From an uncultured Eubacteriales bacterium (GTDB lineage: Bacteria; Bacillota; Clostridia; Christensenellales; CAG-917), in assembly GCA_900551145.1 (NCBI GenBank), contig URUQ01000080.1:1-5892 (forward strand): a stretch of 5,892 nucleotides of DNA, given 5' to 3'. Made by a program: the position numbers and the translations under genes. Positions 1-5,892 of this stretch are shown one piece after another. Every line of letters starts with the position of its first letter. Positions within the stretch are counted from its first letter, which is position 1. Below the pieces are notes generated by a model. The model searched no databases and was not told the DNA's origin. It saw only the letters and a program-made list of their open reading frames with translations.

Positions 1-35
1 CGTCTCGTGGGCTCGGAGATGTGTATAAGAGACAG
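1..35 (+). other. Nextera sequencing adapter (contaminating, non-genomic)
   Basis: Bases 2-35 match the 34-nt Illumina Nextera read-2 transposase adapter, from GTCTCGTGGGCTCGG through the 19-bp Tn5 mosaic end AGATGTGTATAAGAGACAG at 17-35. The match is from memory of the adapter sequence and I see no mismatch. Base 1 (c) could be the last base of an i7 index. True genomic sequence therefore begins at about base 36; base 35 (g) also fits the mfd reading frame and could be either. The short plus-strand open frame that starts inside this block at 21 is an artefact. Confidence 0.97.
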
Positions 36-2938
36 TGTCCATGCTGTTCTGCTCCTAGAAGATTGCCTGCTCCGCGGATTGACAAATCGGCAAGCGCGAT
101 GCGGAATCCGCTGCCTATATCCGTGTTTTCGAGCAAGGAGTCCAGCCTCTTTTGCGCGGTATCGGTGAGCGTGCCGTTTTCGGGAAGAGTGAAATATGCG
201 TGCGCAAGCACTCCTCGCCTTCCCACTCTGCCCCTCAATTGGTAGAGTTGAGACAGTCCGAAACGACCGCTGTCTATGACGATAAGCGTGTTGGCGTCAG
301 GCAAATCTATACCGTTTTCTATAATCGTGGTTGCCACGAGCACGTCAAATTCCTTGTCGTAAAACGCGCTCATACGCTCTTCCAATTGTCCCGCAAGCAT
401 TTGTCCGTGCGCCGTGATAACTCTTGCCTCAGGGCAAAGCGAGCGGATTTTACTTGCAAACGGGTCGAGTTGCTCGACATTGTTGAGAAGTATCAAAGTT
501 TGACCTCCGCGAGCAAGTTCTCTCGTGATTGCGTCGACGCAAAGCGAGTCGCTATACGATACGACGTACGTTTGCACGGGAAGTCTGCCGTGAGGAGCGG
601 TTTCCAGCATAGAGATATCTCTCACGCCCGTTAGCGACATATTGAGCGTGCGCGGAATGGGCGTTGCCGAGAGCGTAAGAACGTTGACAAGCGGATATCT
701 CTCTTTGAGTTTTTCCTTGTGTTCTACGCCGAAACGTTGCTCTTCGTCAAGCACGAGCAAGCCCAAATCGTGAAATTCCACGTCTTTGGCAAGCACTTTG
801 TGCGTGGCAATGACCATATGCATGGTGCCGTCTTTGAGCTCGGCAAGCAAGGCGGCGTTGTCCTTGGACGTCTGCAATCTCGTCAAAAGACCGCACTTTA
901 TGCCAAACGGCTCGAGCCTCTTGACAAGATTTTCGTAATGCTGTCTTGCAAGAATAGTGGTAGGCGCAAGAAGCACTGCTTGTTTGCCGTCGAGCACCGT
1001 CTTGAACATCGCTCTAAACGCGACTTCCGTCTTGCCGAAGCCCACGTCTCCCACCAAAAGCCTGTCCATAATGCGACCGCTTTCCATATCTTGCTTAATC
1101 TCACCGATTGCTTTGAGTTGGTCGGGCGTTTCCTCATACTCGAAGTTGTCCTCGAACTCCTTTTGCCATACGGTGTCTTCACTGTATTTGAATCCGCGCT
1201 GTTTTTCACGCTTGGCATAAAGTTCAACGAGATTTATTGCAAGTTTTCGTACGGATTTGCGTACTTTTTCCTTTTCTCTTTCAAACTCTTTTCCGCCGAG
1301 TTTGTTGAGAGCGGGGTGCTCCTCTCCGACGAATTTTTGAAGGTTGTTCATCTGGTCGGTGGCAACGTAAAGCGTGTCTCCGTCCTTGTATTTGAGCACT
1401 ATATACTCTTTTTCAAAATCACCCGTTTTGAGTATAGCCGTCCCCTCGCAAAGACCGACACCGTGTATTCTATGCACGACGTAATCACCCGCTTTGGGCG
1501 CAAGGGCTTGCTCCTTGCCTCTGACGCTTATATCCTCTCCCCTATGCTTGCCTATGCACTCGCCGACGCCTATAAGGCACACTTTGGACGCGGGATATAT
1601 AACGCCCGTCTCCACGCAAAGAGGCGTTGCAAGCACTCCTCCGTCGTCGTTGCCGTCCTCGCTGTACGTGGCAAACACGTCGTATTCGCGCAAACTGTCG
1701 ATTACCGTCTTTGCTCTCTCCTTGCTCGAACACGCCATAATAACCTTCGTCCCGTTGAGCGAGAACGTCTTGATGTCTTGCACGATGGTCTGCGGATCGA
1801 GATAATACTTGGTTACGGGCTTGGTTTTGGGTTCGATTATATATTTGGGATCGAAAAGTTGATTGTTGAGCGAAAGCGATGAGAAACTCATCTTGCGCAA
1901 GAAAACGAGTTCACGCTTGATTTCGTTGAGAGGCACGCTTACGTCCTTGTGCGCGCTCAAAATCTCTCCGCCTTCGAGAAGATTCTTTATACGACCGTCA
2001 AATTCTTTTGCGAGAATTTGCAGTTTGTCAAACACCACTTTCGGCTCGTCGAATACTACGAGCGTAGGCTTGTCGTCATCAAAGAATTGCAAAAGAGGCG
2101 TGGTACAGTCCTTCATAAACGGCAATGCCCACACGCACGACGGATCGCACGCGCCTACGCTCAATCCCTCTTTGACTTCCAGTGCAAACTTGTTGTCTTG
2201 ATGCAAAGAAAGTTGCTCGATTGCGCTTTCGTAACCCTTTTCGTCAAGCAATATATCGCTCACGGGCGCAAAACGCACGGTTTGCACTTCGTTTGAGGCA
2301 AGCATACTCTCTACGTCGAGCACCTTGATATCTTCGACAAGTTCGTCGAAAAAGTTGATTCTATGTGCAACGCCGTCTATGCCGAAAACGTCTACTATAT
2401 CGCCTCTTACGGCAAAGTCCCCGACATCGGCAATCATCGCTTGGCGTTTGTATCCCGCCACTGTCAATTTGTCGGCAAGTGTTTGCGGAGATATGATGTC
2501 TTCCTTTTTTACGCAAACGGAAAACTGCTTGACAAGACTTCTTGTAGGGAAAAACTGCAACAGCGAATCCGCTGACGTAACGATTATTTGCGTATCGTCA
2601 AACGCAACGTCACAAAGAGTGTTCACTCTCTCCCTCACGCTTTGTGCGGAGAAAGTTTTTCTCGGCAAAAGCACGTCGTCGCGATAGGGCAAATAGGACG
2701 TTTTTACGCCCCAACTTTGCAATTTTCTCGCAAGCGATTTTGCGCCGAGACTATCCGCGGTAACTACAAGCCTACGCACAGGAAGTTGCGAAATTATATG
2801 TATCTTTGCACCCTCGCAAACGCGCAATACGGAAACCGCCGACAATTTGTCGTCGGATAGTCTTTTTGCGCCGATGCCGTTCAAAAACGACAATTTTTCG
2901 CCGAGATTGATAAGTTGTAATGCCTTTGGTGTATCCAC
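35..2938 (-). CDS. mfd: Transcription-repair coupling factor Mfd (3' end missing)
   Basis: Mfd is a cytosolic DNA translocase that removes RNA polymerase stalled at lesions and recruits UvrA. I translated the frame by hand: it is open without a stop for 968 codons, from GTG at 2938 to the adapter junction. The UvrB-like N-terminal module keeps R178 and R193-x-x-F-F, matching the E. coli R165, R181 and F185 UvrA-contact region. The RNA-polymerase-interaction domain starts near residue 480 (GDYVVHRIHGVG, 484-495). The RecG-like motor follows, with Walker A GDVGFGKT (630-637, K636), DEEQ (731-734), SATPIPRT (757-764) and QLYQLRGRVGR (897-907). The last legible residues, GAGNLLGAEQHGH, lie in the TRG region. 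Roughly 180 C-terminal residues, including the autoinhibitory D7 domain, are absent because the sequence runs into adapter. The GTG lies 1 nt after the pth stop, with AAGAGA just upstream as a weak ribosome-binding site; an in-frame TTG at 2956 is a less likely start. Confidence 0.97.
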
Positions 2939-2939
2939 T

Positions 2940-3518
2940 TTATCTCTTGTTTGCAATCTCTTGCACTCGTTGTATATCAAGCCCTTCCATAAGTGCCAAA
3001 ATGGCGTCGTCCGCCTTGTCTATTGCGCCTTGCAAAATTTGTTTATTGTCAAAATCGACCTTTGAAAGTACAAAATCTATAAGTTCAACCTCTTTTTGTG
3101 CGAGTTGCTCCGTTTTTGTGCCTATGCGCACACGTTTGAAATCTTGCGTGTAAAGTTCTTTGACAATGTTGCGCATGCCGTTGTGCGTGCCCGCGCTTCC
3201 TTCCTCCCTTATACGCAATTTCCCTATCGGCAAATCAACGTCGTCGTAACACACGATAAGCTCGCGCTCTATATCGACGTCGTATCTTGCGACAAGCTTT
3301 TTGACAGCCTCACCGCTCAAATTCATATAAGTTTCGGGCTTGGCAAACACAAACTCTACGCCCTTGTAATTACCCTTGCAAGTGCGCGCGTCACACTCGG
3401 TTTTGTCAAACTTCACTTTGAGCCTTTTCGCCAAAGCGTCGATTGCCATAAAGCCTACGTTGTGATAGGTGTTTTTGTACTTCATGCCCGGGTTGCCCAG
3501 TCCTACGACGAGTATCAT
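2940..3518 (-). CDS. pth: Peptidyl-tRNA hydrolase
   Basis: Pth cleaves the ester bond of peptidyl-tRNAs that drop off the ribosome, freeing tRNA for reuse in the cytosol. The 192-residue length is normal for bacterial Pth. Visible motifs are GLGNPG (6-11, N9), the catalytic histidine H19 in TYHNVGF, KPETYMNLSGE with N66, YDDVDLP with D92 (equivalent to E. coli D93), and THNG with N113 (equivalent to N114). These are the substrate-binding and catalytic residues of the family. Two small departures are tyrosine instead of the common arginine before H19, and threonine at 111 where GGHNG is usual; neither removes a catalytic residue. The ATG at 3518 follows GAGAGGA by about 8 nt, a good Shine-Dalgarno site. 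The gene sits 22 nt after glmU and its stop is 1 nt before the mfd GTG, so co-transcription is likely. Confidence 0.97.
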   Translation of the reverse strand: MILVVGLGNPGMKYKNTYHNVGFMAIDALAKRLKVKFDKTECDARTCKGNYKGVEFVFAKPETYMNLSGEAVKKLVARYDVDIERELIVCYDDVDLPIGKLRIREEGSAGTHNGMRNIVKELYTQDFKRVRIGTKTEQLAQKEVELIDFVLSKVDFDNKQILQGAIDKADDAILALMEGLDIQRVQEIANKR

Positions 3519-3540
3519 ATCTTTTGTCCTCTCGTGATGA
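3519..3540 (-). promoter_or_regulatory. Shine-Dalgarno site of pth in the glmU-pth gap
   Basis: The 22-nt gap between the glmU stop and the pth ATG reads GAGAGGA on the minus strand, about 8 nt before the ATG. It is the clearest ribosome-binding site on the minus strand of the window, supports the chosen pth start, and leaves no room for a separate promoter. Confidence 0.75.
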
Positions 3541-4560
3541 TTACTTTTTGATTTTGGTGTCCTGCCGCACTCTTCCTATCGTGAAAGAGCCGTCCTCTAT
3601 GTCGCGCGTAACTGTCGTGCCCGCCGCGATAAAGGCGTTGTCTCCCACGACCACGGGTGCAATGAGATTGGTGTTTGCGCCGATAAAGCAATTGCAACCG
3701 ACGGTGGTTTTGTGCTTGTCTACGCCGTCATAATTGCAAAATACGCTTCCGCAACCTACGTTGGTGCGCTCTCCGACGTCAGCGTCTCCTATATAAGTGA
3801 GGTGCGAGGCTTTGACGCCCTCTCGCAAAGTGGAAGCTTTGACTTCGACAAAATCACCCACTCTGCAATTGTTGCCGATAGTCGCACCGCGAAGTCTTGC
3901 AAAAGGCCCGACGGTCGCGCGCGCGTGCACGTGTGAGCACGCAAGATAGGAATATTCCACGCTTGCGCCGTCAATAACGCTGTCTTTGATGTACGAACCT
4001 GCGACTTTTGCGCCGTTCATAAGAACGCTTTCACCCTCGATACGCGTGTAAGGCAATATCACCACACCGCTTTCAATATTGACGGTATCGTCGATAAAAG
4101 TGGTATTTTTGTCCAAAATCCGCACCCCTCTCGACAAAAAATCGTCGAGAATTGCGTCTTTGAGCAAATTATACACCACATTATAAGATTTTGCATCATC
4201 AATCTGAAAAAAAGCCTTATCCGACGAAAAAACGCCTTTATTTGCACTTTTGCCTATGCAAATTTTGGCTATCGGATTGTTTTTTCCAAGCCCAACGCAA
4301 TCAATATTCTCCGCGCGCATACGCCTTACGAGCGCAAAAATATCACCTTTTTTGACGAGTGGCATATCAAGCGTCAGTACAACGTTGATATAACCCTCCA
4401 AAAGTGCGACGTCTTCCTTGTATGCGCCGATTTTGGCAATTCGGCAATCGGGCGCGTTGAAATCTGCAAACTCCCTTATGGCATAATCTCCCACGCGCCT
4501 ACCCAGCATGGTCTCTTGCGACCATTGATTTTCCACAAAAACAATATTGTACTTATCCAT
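3541..4560 (-). CDS. glmU: GlmU-like protein: intact GlcN-1-P acetyltransferase half, degenerate uridylyltransferase half
   Basis: GlmU normally acetylates glucosamine-1-phosphate and then transfers UMP to give UDP-GlcNAc for peptidoglycan. This protein is 339 residues, against about 455 usually. From about residue 150 on it is a left-handed beta-helix with hexapeptide repeats. It keeps the acetyltransferase residues matching E. coli R333 (R224), K351 (K241), H363 (H253), Y366 (Y256), N386-Y387 (N276-Y277), K392 (K282) and R440 (R330). The N-terminal 150 residues still look like a shrunken nucleotidyltransferase fold: a first strand at NIVFVEN and a LTLDMPL strand in place of the usual GDxPL. 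The LAAGxGTRM...PK signature and the QLGTGHA loop are absent. A TAG stop lies three codons upstream of the ATG, so the gene is not simply mis-started. An internal ATG at codon 18 (4509) is an alternative start. The acetyltransferase role is well supported; loss of uridylyltransferase activity is inference. Confidence 0.9.
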   Translation of the reverse strand: MDKYNIVFVENQWSQETMLGRRVGDYAIREFADFNAPDCRIAKIGAYKEDVALLEGYINVVLTLDMPLVKKGDIFALVRRMRAENIDCVGLGKNNPIAKICIGKSANKGVFSSDKAFFQIDDAKSYNVVYNLLKDAILDDFLSRGVRILDKNTTFIDDTVNIESGVVILPYTRIEGESVLMNGAKVAGSYIKDSVIDGASVEYSYLACSHVHARATVGPFARLRGATIGNNCRVGDFVEVKASTLREGVKASHLTYIGDADVGERTNVGCGSVFCNYDGVDKHKTTVGCNCFIGANTNLIAPVVVGDNAFIAAGTTVTRDIEDGSFTIGRVRQDTKIKK

Positions 4561-4565
4561 ACCAT

Positions 4566-4596
4566 ACTATATTCTTTTTTTGAAAAATGCTTGCAA
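4566..4596 (-). promoter_or_regulatory. Candidate promoter for the glmU-pth-mfd operon
   Basis: On the minus strand TTGCAA (4596-4591) is followed after 19 nt by TATAGT (4571-4566). The -10 matches 5 of 6 consensus bases, but the -35 is weak and the spacer is long. If used, transcription would start on or next to the glmU ATG at 4560, giving an almost leaderless mRNA, consistent with the lack of a clear Shine-Dalgarno site there. Confidence 0.3.
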
Positions 4597-4613
4597 AAGC
4601 GCGACATAATTTT

Positions 4614-4643
4614 TTGCAATAGTGGCGGTGAAAATGCTATATT
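4614..4643 (+). promoter_or_regulatory. Candidate extended -10 promoter for the 55-residue gene
   Basis: TTGCAA (4614-4619) and TATATT (4638-4643) are separated by 18 nt, and the -10 is preceded by TGC, giving the extended -10 pattern TGnTATATT at 4635-4643. A start near 4650 would leave a 5' leader of about 50 nt before the ATG at 4702. It is divergent from glmU. Confidence 0.5.
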
Positions 4644-4687
4644 TACGGCGTCGGGCATAATAAGACTCTCGCGATGGCAATCAAATC

Positions 4688-4695
4688 AAAGGGAG
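4688..4695 (+). promoter_or_regulatory. Shine-Dalgarno site of the 55-residue gene
   Basis: AAAGGGAG ends 6 nt before the ATG at 4702. It fixes the start of this small gene and is a main reason to believe the frame is translated. Confidence 0.7.
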
Positions 4696-4701
4696 ACTGT
4701 T

Positions 4702-4869
4702 ATGGATAAGAAAAAGAAAAAAATCATCGTTATCATCATTGCAACCATCGTATCGCTCGTGACGTCAATTGCGGGTTGCCTCCTCGGCATACCCAATGAC
4801 GCTTTCGACACCGCACTCACAAGTACGGAAATAGTCGAAATACTCGATACGGACGAAATTCCGCAATAA
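4702..4869 (+). CDS. Small membrane protein or lipoprotein of unknown function (55 aa)
   Basis: I do not recognise a family. The protein has three parts: a very basic start (five lysines, 3-7), one hydrophobic segment (about 8-30), and a short acidic tail with seven Asp/Glu and no Lys/Arg after residue 7. The segment contains I23-A24-G25-C26, which fits the [LVI][ASTVI][GAS]C lipobox. It could therefore be a lipoprotein cleaved before C26, leaving a 30-residue acidic peptide, or an uncleaved single-pass protein with its N-terminus inside. The ATG has a good ribosome-binding site 6 nt upstream and a candidate extended -10 promoter, and a terminator follows at 4986-5015, so it looks like a one-gene transcription unit. 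It is divergent from glmU. The basic-plus-hydrophobic layout faintly recalls the tiny smalltalk proteins of Bacteroidota, but the host looks different and I would not assign it. Confidence 0.65.
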   Translation: MDKKKKKIIVIIIATIVSLVTSIAGCLLGIPNDAFDTALTSTEIVEILDTDEIPQ

Positions 4870-4910
4870 AAACGTTCTCAATCGATAGCAACTACTCGCG
4901 CTCGCCCGAC

Positions 4911-4944
4911 ACTCACGCCTCGCTTGCAACGCAAGCGCGTGAGT
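4911..4944. repeat. Strong inverted repeat (hairpin without T-tract)
   Basis: ACTCACG (4911-4917) pairs with CGTGAGT (4938-4944), and inside it CGCTTG (4921-4926) pairs with CAAGCG (4932-4937) around a 5-nt loop. This makes 13 base pairs with a 3-nt bulge. No T-run follows directly on either strand, so it is not a typical intrinsic terminator. It begins 41 nt after the stop of the 55-residue gene and could be a 3' mRNA structure. Confidence 0.7.
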
Positions 4945-4985
4945 ACATAACGTCAACCCCTTTATTATTCTCTCTTTGAAAAGGG

Positions 4986-5015
4986 AATCGAGCCTTTGTG
5001 GCTCGATTTTCTTTT
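4986..5015 (+). terminator. Rho-independent terminator
   Basis: AATCGAGCC (4986-4994) and GGCTCGATT (5000-5008) form a perfect 9-bp stem with a TTTGT loop, followed by a T-rich tract (5007-5015, one C). This fits termination of plus-strand transcription from the 55-residue gene. On the minus strand the stem is followed by CCCTTTT, so it might also weakly stop transcription from tadA. Confidence 0.85.
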
Positions 5016-5046
5016 ATGTAAACGATATATACACCTTCGAAGACGG

Positions 5047-5086
5047 AGTTCGAGTCGCAAGGCGACGAGCGGTTGAGCGCCGAACT
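5047..5086. repeat. Nested inverted repeat
   Basis: AGTTCG (5047-5052) is complementary to CGAACT (5081-5086). The interval contains a smaller hairpin, GTCGC (5054-5058) with GCGAC (5062-5066) around a 3-nt loop. No T-tract follows on either strand. Function unknown. Confidence 0.45.
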
Positions 5087-5106
5087 TGACGAAAAGTACA
5101 AGTGAG

Positions 5107-5132
5107 CCAACGAGTGTTGTTCTTTTCGTTGG
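5107..5132. repeat. Stem-loop CCAACGA/TCGTTGG
   Basis: CCAACGA (5107-5113) and TCGTTGG (5126-5132) form a perfect 7-bp stem with a 12-nt loop. No T-tract follows. It lies between the nested repeat and the C5/G5-bounded element. Confidence 0.45.
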
Positions 5133-5158
5133 TGAACGAGTGGCATAATAAAAGAAAT

Positions 5159-5272
5159 GCCCCCATCTATGTGAGTGCCGAATGTCGCCCCCACGAGCGA
5201 CGGATAATTTTGTAGAGAATTGTCCTTATACGAGTGGCGGGAGAAATACCGGCGTGTCCGGAAAGAGGGGGT
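5159..5272. repeat. Candidate intergenic repeat element with C5/G5 inverted ends
   Basis: The segment opens with CCCCC (5160-5164) and closes with AGAGGGGG (5264-5271), giving imperfect inverted ends about 113 bp apart. Inside are the hairpin GTCGC (5184-5188)/GCGAC (5197-5201) and the small stem CCGG (5249-5252)/CCGG (5258-5261). It has no coding content. The C-rich and G-rich ends with internal stem-loops resemble the short, non-autonomous or palindromic repeats often scattered between genes of gut Clostridia. That resemblance is inference, because only one copy is visible here. Confidence 0.4.
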
Positions 5273-5316
5273 TATTGTATTTAGAGGAGTTACGACGCAA
5301 ACTTTGTATTCTTTGT

Positions 5317-5775
5317 TTATAATTGCTTCCGTTTTTGTTTGAAAAAAGAAGATAGTAAAGCAGAACATTTCTCTTGTGAGTGGCCGCCACTTACGAGTAC
5401 GTTATGATTGAATAAATCTTTTTCAAACAAATTGATTTTTGAACCGCAAGCCCCCGCCTTCTTGTCGTACGCCCCGAAGTATAAGGCGCAGATACGAGAA
5501 TTTATCATTGCACCCGCACACATAGAACAAGGTTCGAGCGTAACGTAAACATCGCAATCTTCAAGCCACCAATTACCCACCGCTTCCGTCGCCTTGGAAA
5601 GCGCGACAATCTCAGCGTGGCAAATCGCGTTGTTTTTTCTCTCTTTGAAATTCATGCCCTCGGCAATTATCTCACCGTCTTTGACAACCACTGCCCCTAC
5701 GGGAACTTCGTCGTGACTTGCGCTTTCTTCGGCAAGCTCGATTGCACGTATCATAAACTTTTCTTCATAAGCCAT
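5317..5775 (-). CDS. tadA: tRNA-specific adenosine-34 deaminase TadA
   Basis: TadA deaminates adenosine to inosine at wobble position 34 of tRNA-Arg(ACG), letting one tRNA read several arginine codons; it acts as a cytosolic homodimer. The 152-residue protein has the full zinc-dependent deaminase signature: H53-A-E55, with E55 as proton shuttle, and P82-C83-x-x-C86 in LEPCSMCAGAM, where H53, C83 and C86 bind zinc. N42 sits at the usual pre-HAE position, and the C-terminal GG...ECSALL-like segment (129-140) is typical of TadA rather than cytidine or guanine deaminases. The ATG at 5775 is preceded by GGTG at a 4-nt gap, a modest ribosome-binding site. It is transcribed in the same direction as the glmU operon but separated from it by the divergent 55-residue gene, so it is a separate unit. 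Confidence 0.96.
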   Translation of the reverse strand: MAYEEKFMIRAIELAEESASHDEVPVGAVVVKDGEIIAEGMNFKERKNNAICHAEIVALSKATEAVGNWWLEDCDVYVTLEPCSMCAGAMINSRICALYFGAYDKKAGACGSKINLFEKDLFNHNVLVSGGHSQEKCSALLSSFFKQKRKQL

Positions 5776-5833
5776 ATTGCACCAATTGACAGTTTATTAT
5801 GTGATTTTGTGTATTTTAAGTGTTGTTTTTGTA

Positions 5834-5865
5834 AATTAATAATTAATAATTATTAATTAATAATT
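5834..5865. repeat. Near-perfect 32-bp A/T palindrome
   Basis: The core 5840-5859 is a perfect 20-bp palindrome made only of A and T, and the symmetry extends to 5834-5865 with one mismatched pair. It is built from repeated TTAAT/ATTAA units. It could be an intergenic repeat end, a binding site, or simply slippage-prone DNA. Confidence 0.7.
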
Positions 5866-5866
5866 G

Positions 5867-5887
5867 TGGAAGGCGTAGCCTTATCCA
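5867..5887. repeat. Small GC stem-loop next to the A/T palindrome
   Basis: AAGGC (5870-5874) and GCCTT (5878-5882) pair around a GTA loop. Flanking TGG (5867-5869) and CCA (5885-5887) extend the stem across a 2-nt bulge. It abuts the A/T palindrome and the window edge, so the two may be parts of one larger element that is cut off here. Confidence 0.5.
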
Positions 5888-5892
5888 AACGC

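Larger units (their letters stand above)
4870..5316. other. Gene-free, structure-rich intergenic region
   Basis: This 447-bp stretch between the 55-residue gene and tadA has no convincing coding region. A minus-strand open frame crosses it (4913-5368), but it overlaps the end of tadA, has low-complexity composition and no recognisable domain, and reads straight through the inverted repeats listed separately. No tRNA or rRNA is visible. The stretch holds a strong hairpin, a terminator, two smaller stem-loops, a C5/G5-bounded element, and two exact copies of ACGAGTGGC (5136-5144, 5230-5238). Confidence 0.7.
5776..5892 (-). other. tadA upstream region, no gene seen
   Basis: This AT-rich leader must carry the tadA promoter unless transcription enters from beyond the window. 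I see -10-like hexamers (CATAAT, TAAAAT on the minus strand) but no convincing -35 at the right distance. Its outer half is occupied by the two inverted repeats listed separately. Confidence 0.5.

Noticed and set aside
21..245. 74-codon plus-strand open frame at the left edge
   Set aside because: It starts inside the sequencing adapter and then runs antisense to mfd.
719..1882. 387-codon plus-strand open frame
   Set aside because: It lies wholly antisense to mfd, whose frame shows unmistakable motor motifs across the same bases. The plus-strand product has no recognisable domain and biased Phe/Arg/His-rich composition typical of an antisense shadow.
4870..5316. SRP RNA (small cytoplasmic RNA) downstream of tadA, as in Bacillus
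   Set aside because: The tadA-scr-dnaX order prompted a look. The conserved apical domain with GGAAG...AGCAGC is not present on either strand; the segment near 5258 (TCCGGAAAG) is only a superficial resemblance.
4913..5368. 151-codon minus-strand open frame
   Set aside because: It overlaps the tadA 3' end in another frame, crosses the terminator and several inverted repeats, has no domain and is Ser/Arg-rich in a way expected from noncoding DNA. I cannot fully exclude it.
5372..5396. Palindrome around AGTGGCCGCCACT near the tadA 3' end
   Set aside because: It falls in codons for the conserved Ser-Gly-Gly-His region of TadA, so coding constraint explains it well enough.
1..5892. CRISPR array, transposase, phage or defence genes
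   Set aside because: No regularly spaced direct repeats and no such protein motifs were found on either strand. The coding content is housekeeping apart from one small unassigned protein.

Overview
This window most likely comes from an uncultured Gram-positive bacterium of the Bacillota, probably a gut-type Clostridia from a metagenome. The basis is gene order: glmU, pth and mfd lie head to tail on the minus strand. This is a compressed version of the glmU-prs-ctc-pth-mfd region of Bacillus and relatives. The protein sequences also fit Bacillota-type families, and base composition is moderate with AT-rich intergenic DNA. The assignment is inference from gene content; no species can be named.

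Layout. Bases 1-35 are not genomic: positions 2-35 match the Illumina Nextera read-2 transposase adapter, ending in the 19-bp Tn5 mosaic end. Bases 36-2938 (minus) hold a long mfd gene with a GTG start, cut at its 3' end by the adapter junction. Bases 2940-3518 (minus) are pth. Bases 3541-4560 (minus) are a glmU-like gene with a complete acetyltransferase half but a shrunken N-terminal half that has lost its nucleotide-binding signature. A 141-bp divergent spacer follows, with a candidate extended -10 promoter on the plus strand. It leads into a 55-residue plus-strand gene (4702-4869) for a tiny membrane protein or lipoprotein.

Bases 4870-5316 have no convincing gene. They are full of inverted repeats: a strong hairpin, a rho-independent terminator, two further stem-loops, and a roughly 113-bp element bounded by C5/G5 arms. 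Bases 5317-5775 (minus) are tadA. The last 117 bases are an AT-rich upstream region with a near-perfect 32-bp A/T palindrome and a small GC stem-loop that runs to the window edge.

How the genes fit together. The minus-strand operon combines amino-sugar precursor synthesis (GlmU), recycling of stalled peptidyl-tRNA (Pth) and transcription-coupled DNA repair (Mfd). The 22-nt glmU-pth gap and the 1-nt pth-mfd gap imply co-transcription and perhaps translational coupling. TadA makes the inosine-34 wobble base in tRNA-Arg. These are housekeeping functions, and I see no defence system, CRISPR array, transposase or phage gene. The observations most worth a second look are the degenerate uridylyltransferase half of GlmU, the unassigned 55-residue secreted or membrane peptide, the structured intergenic DNA, and the adapter contamination that artificially truncates mfd.
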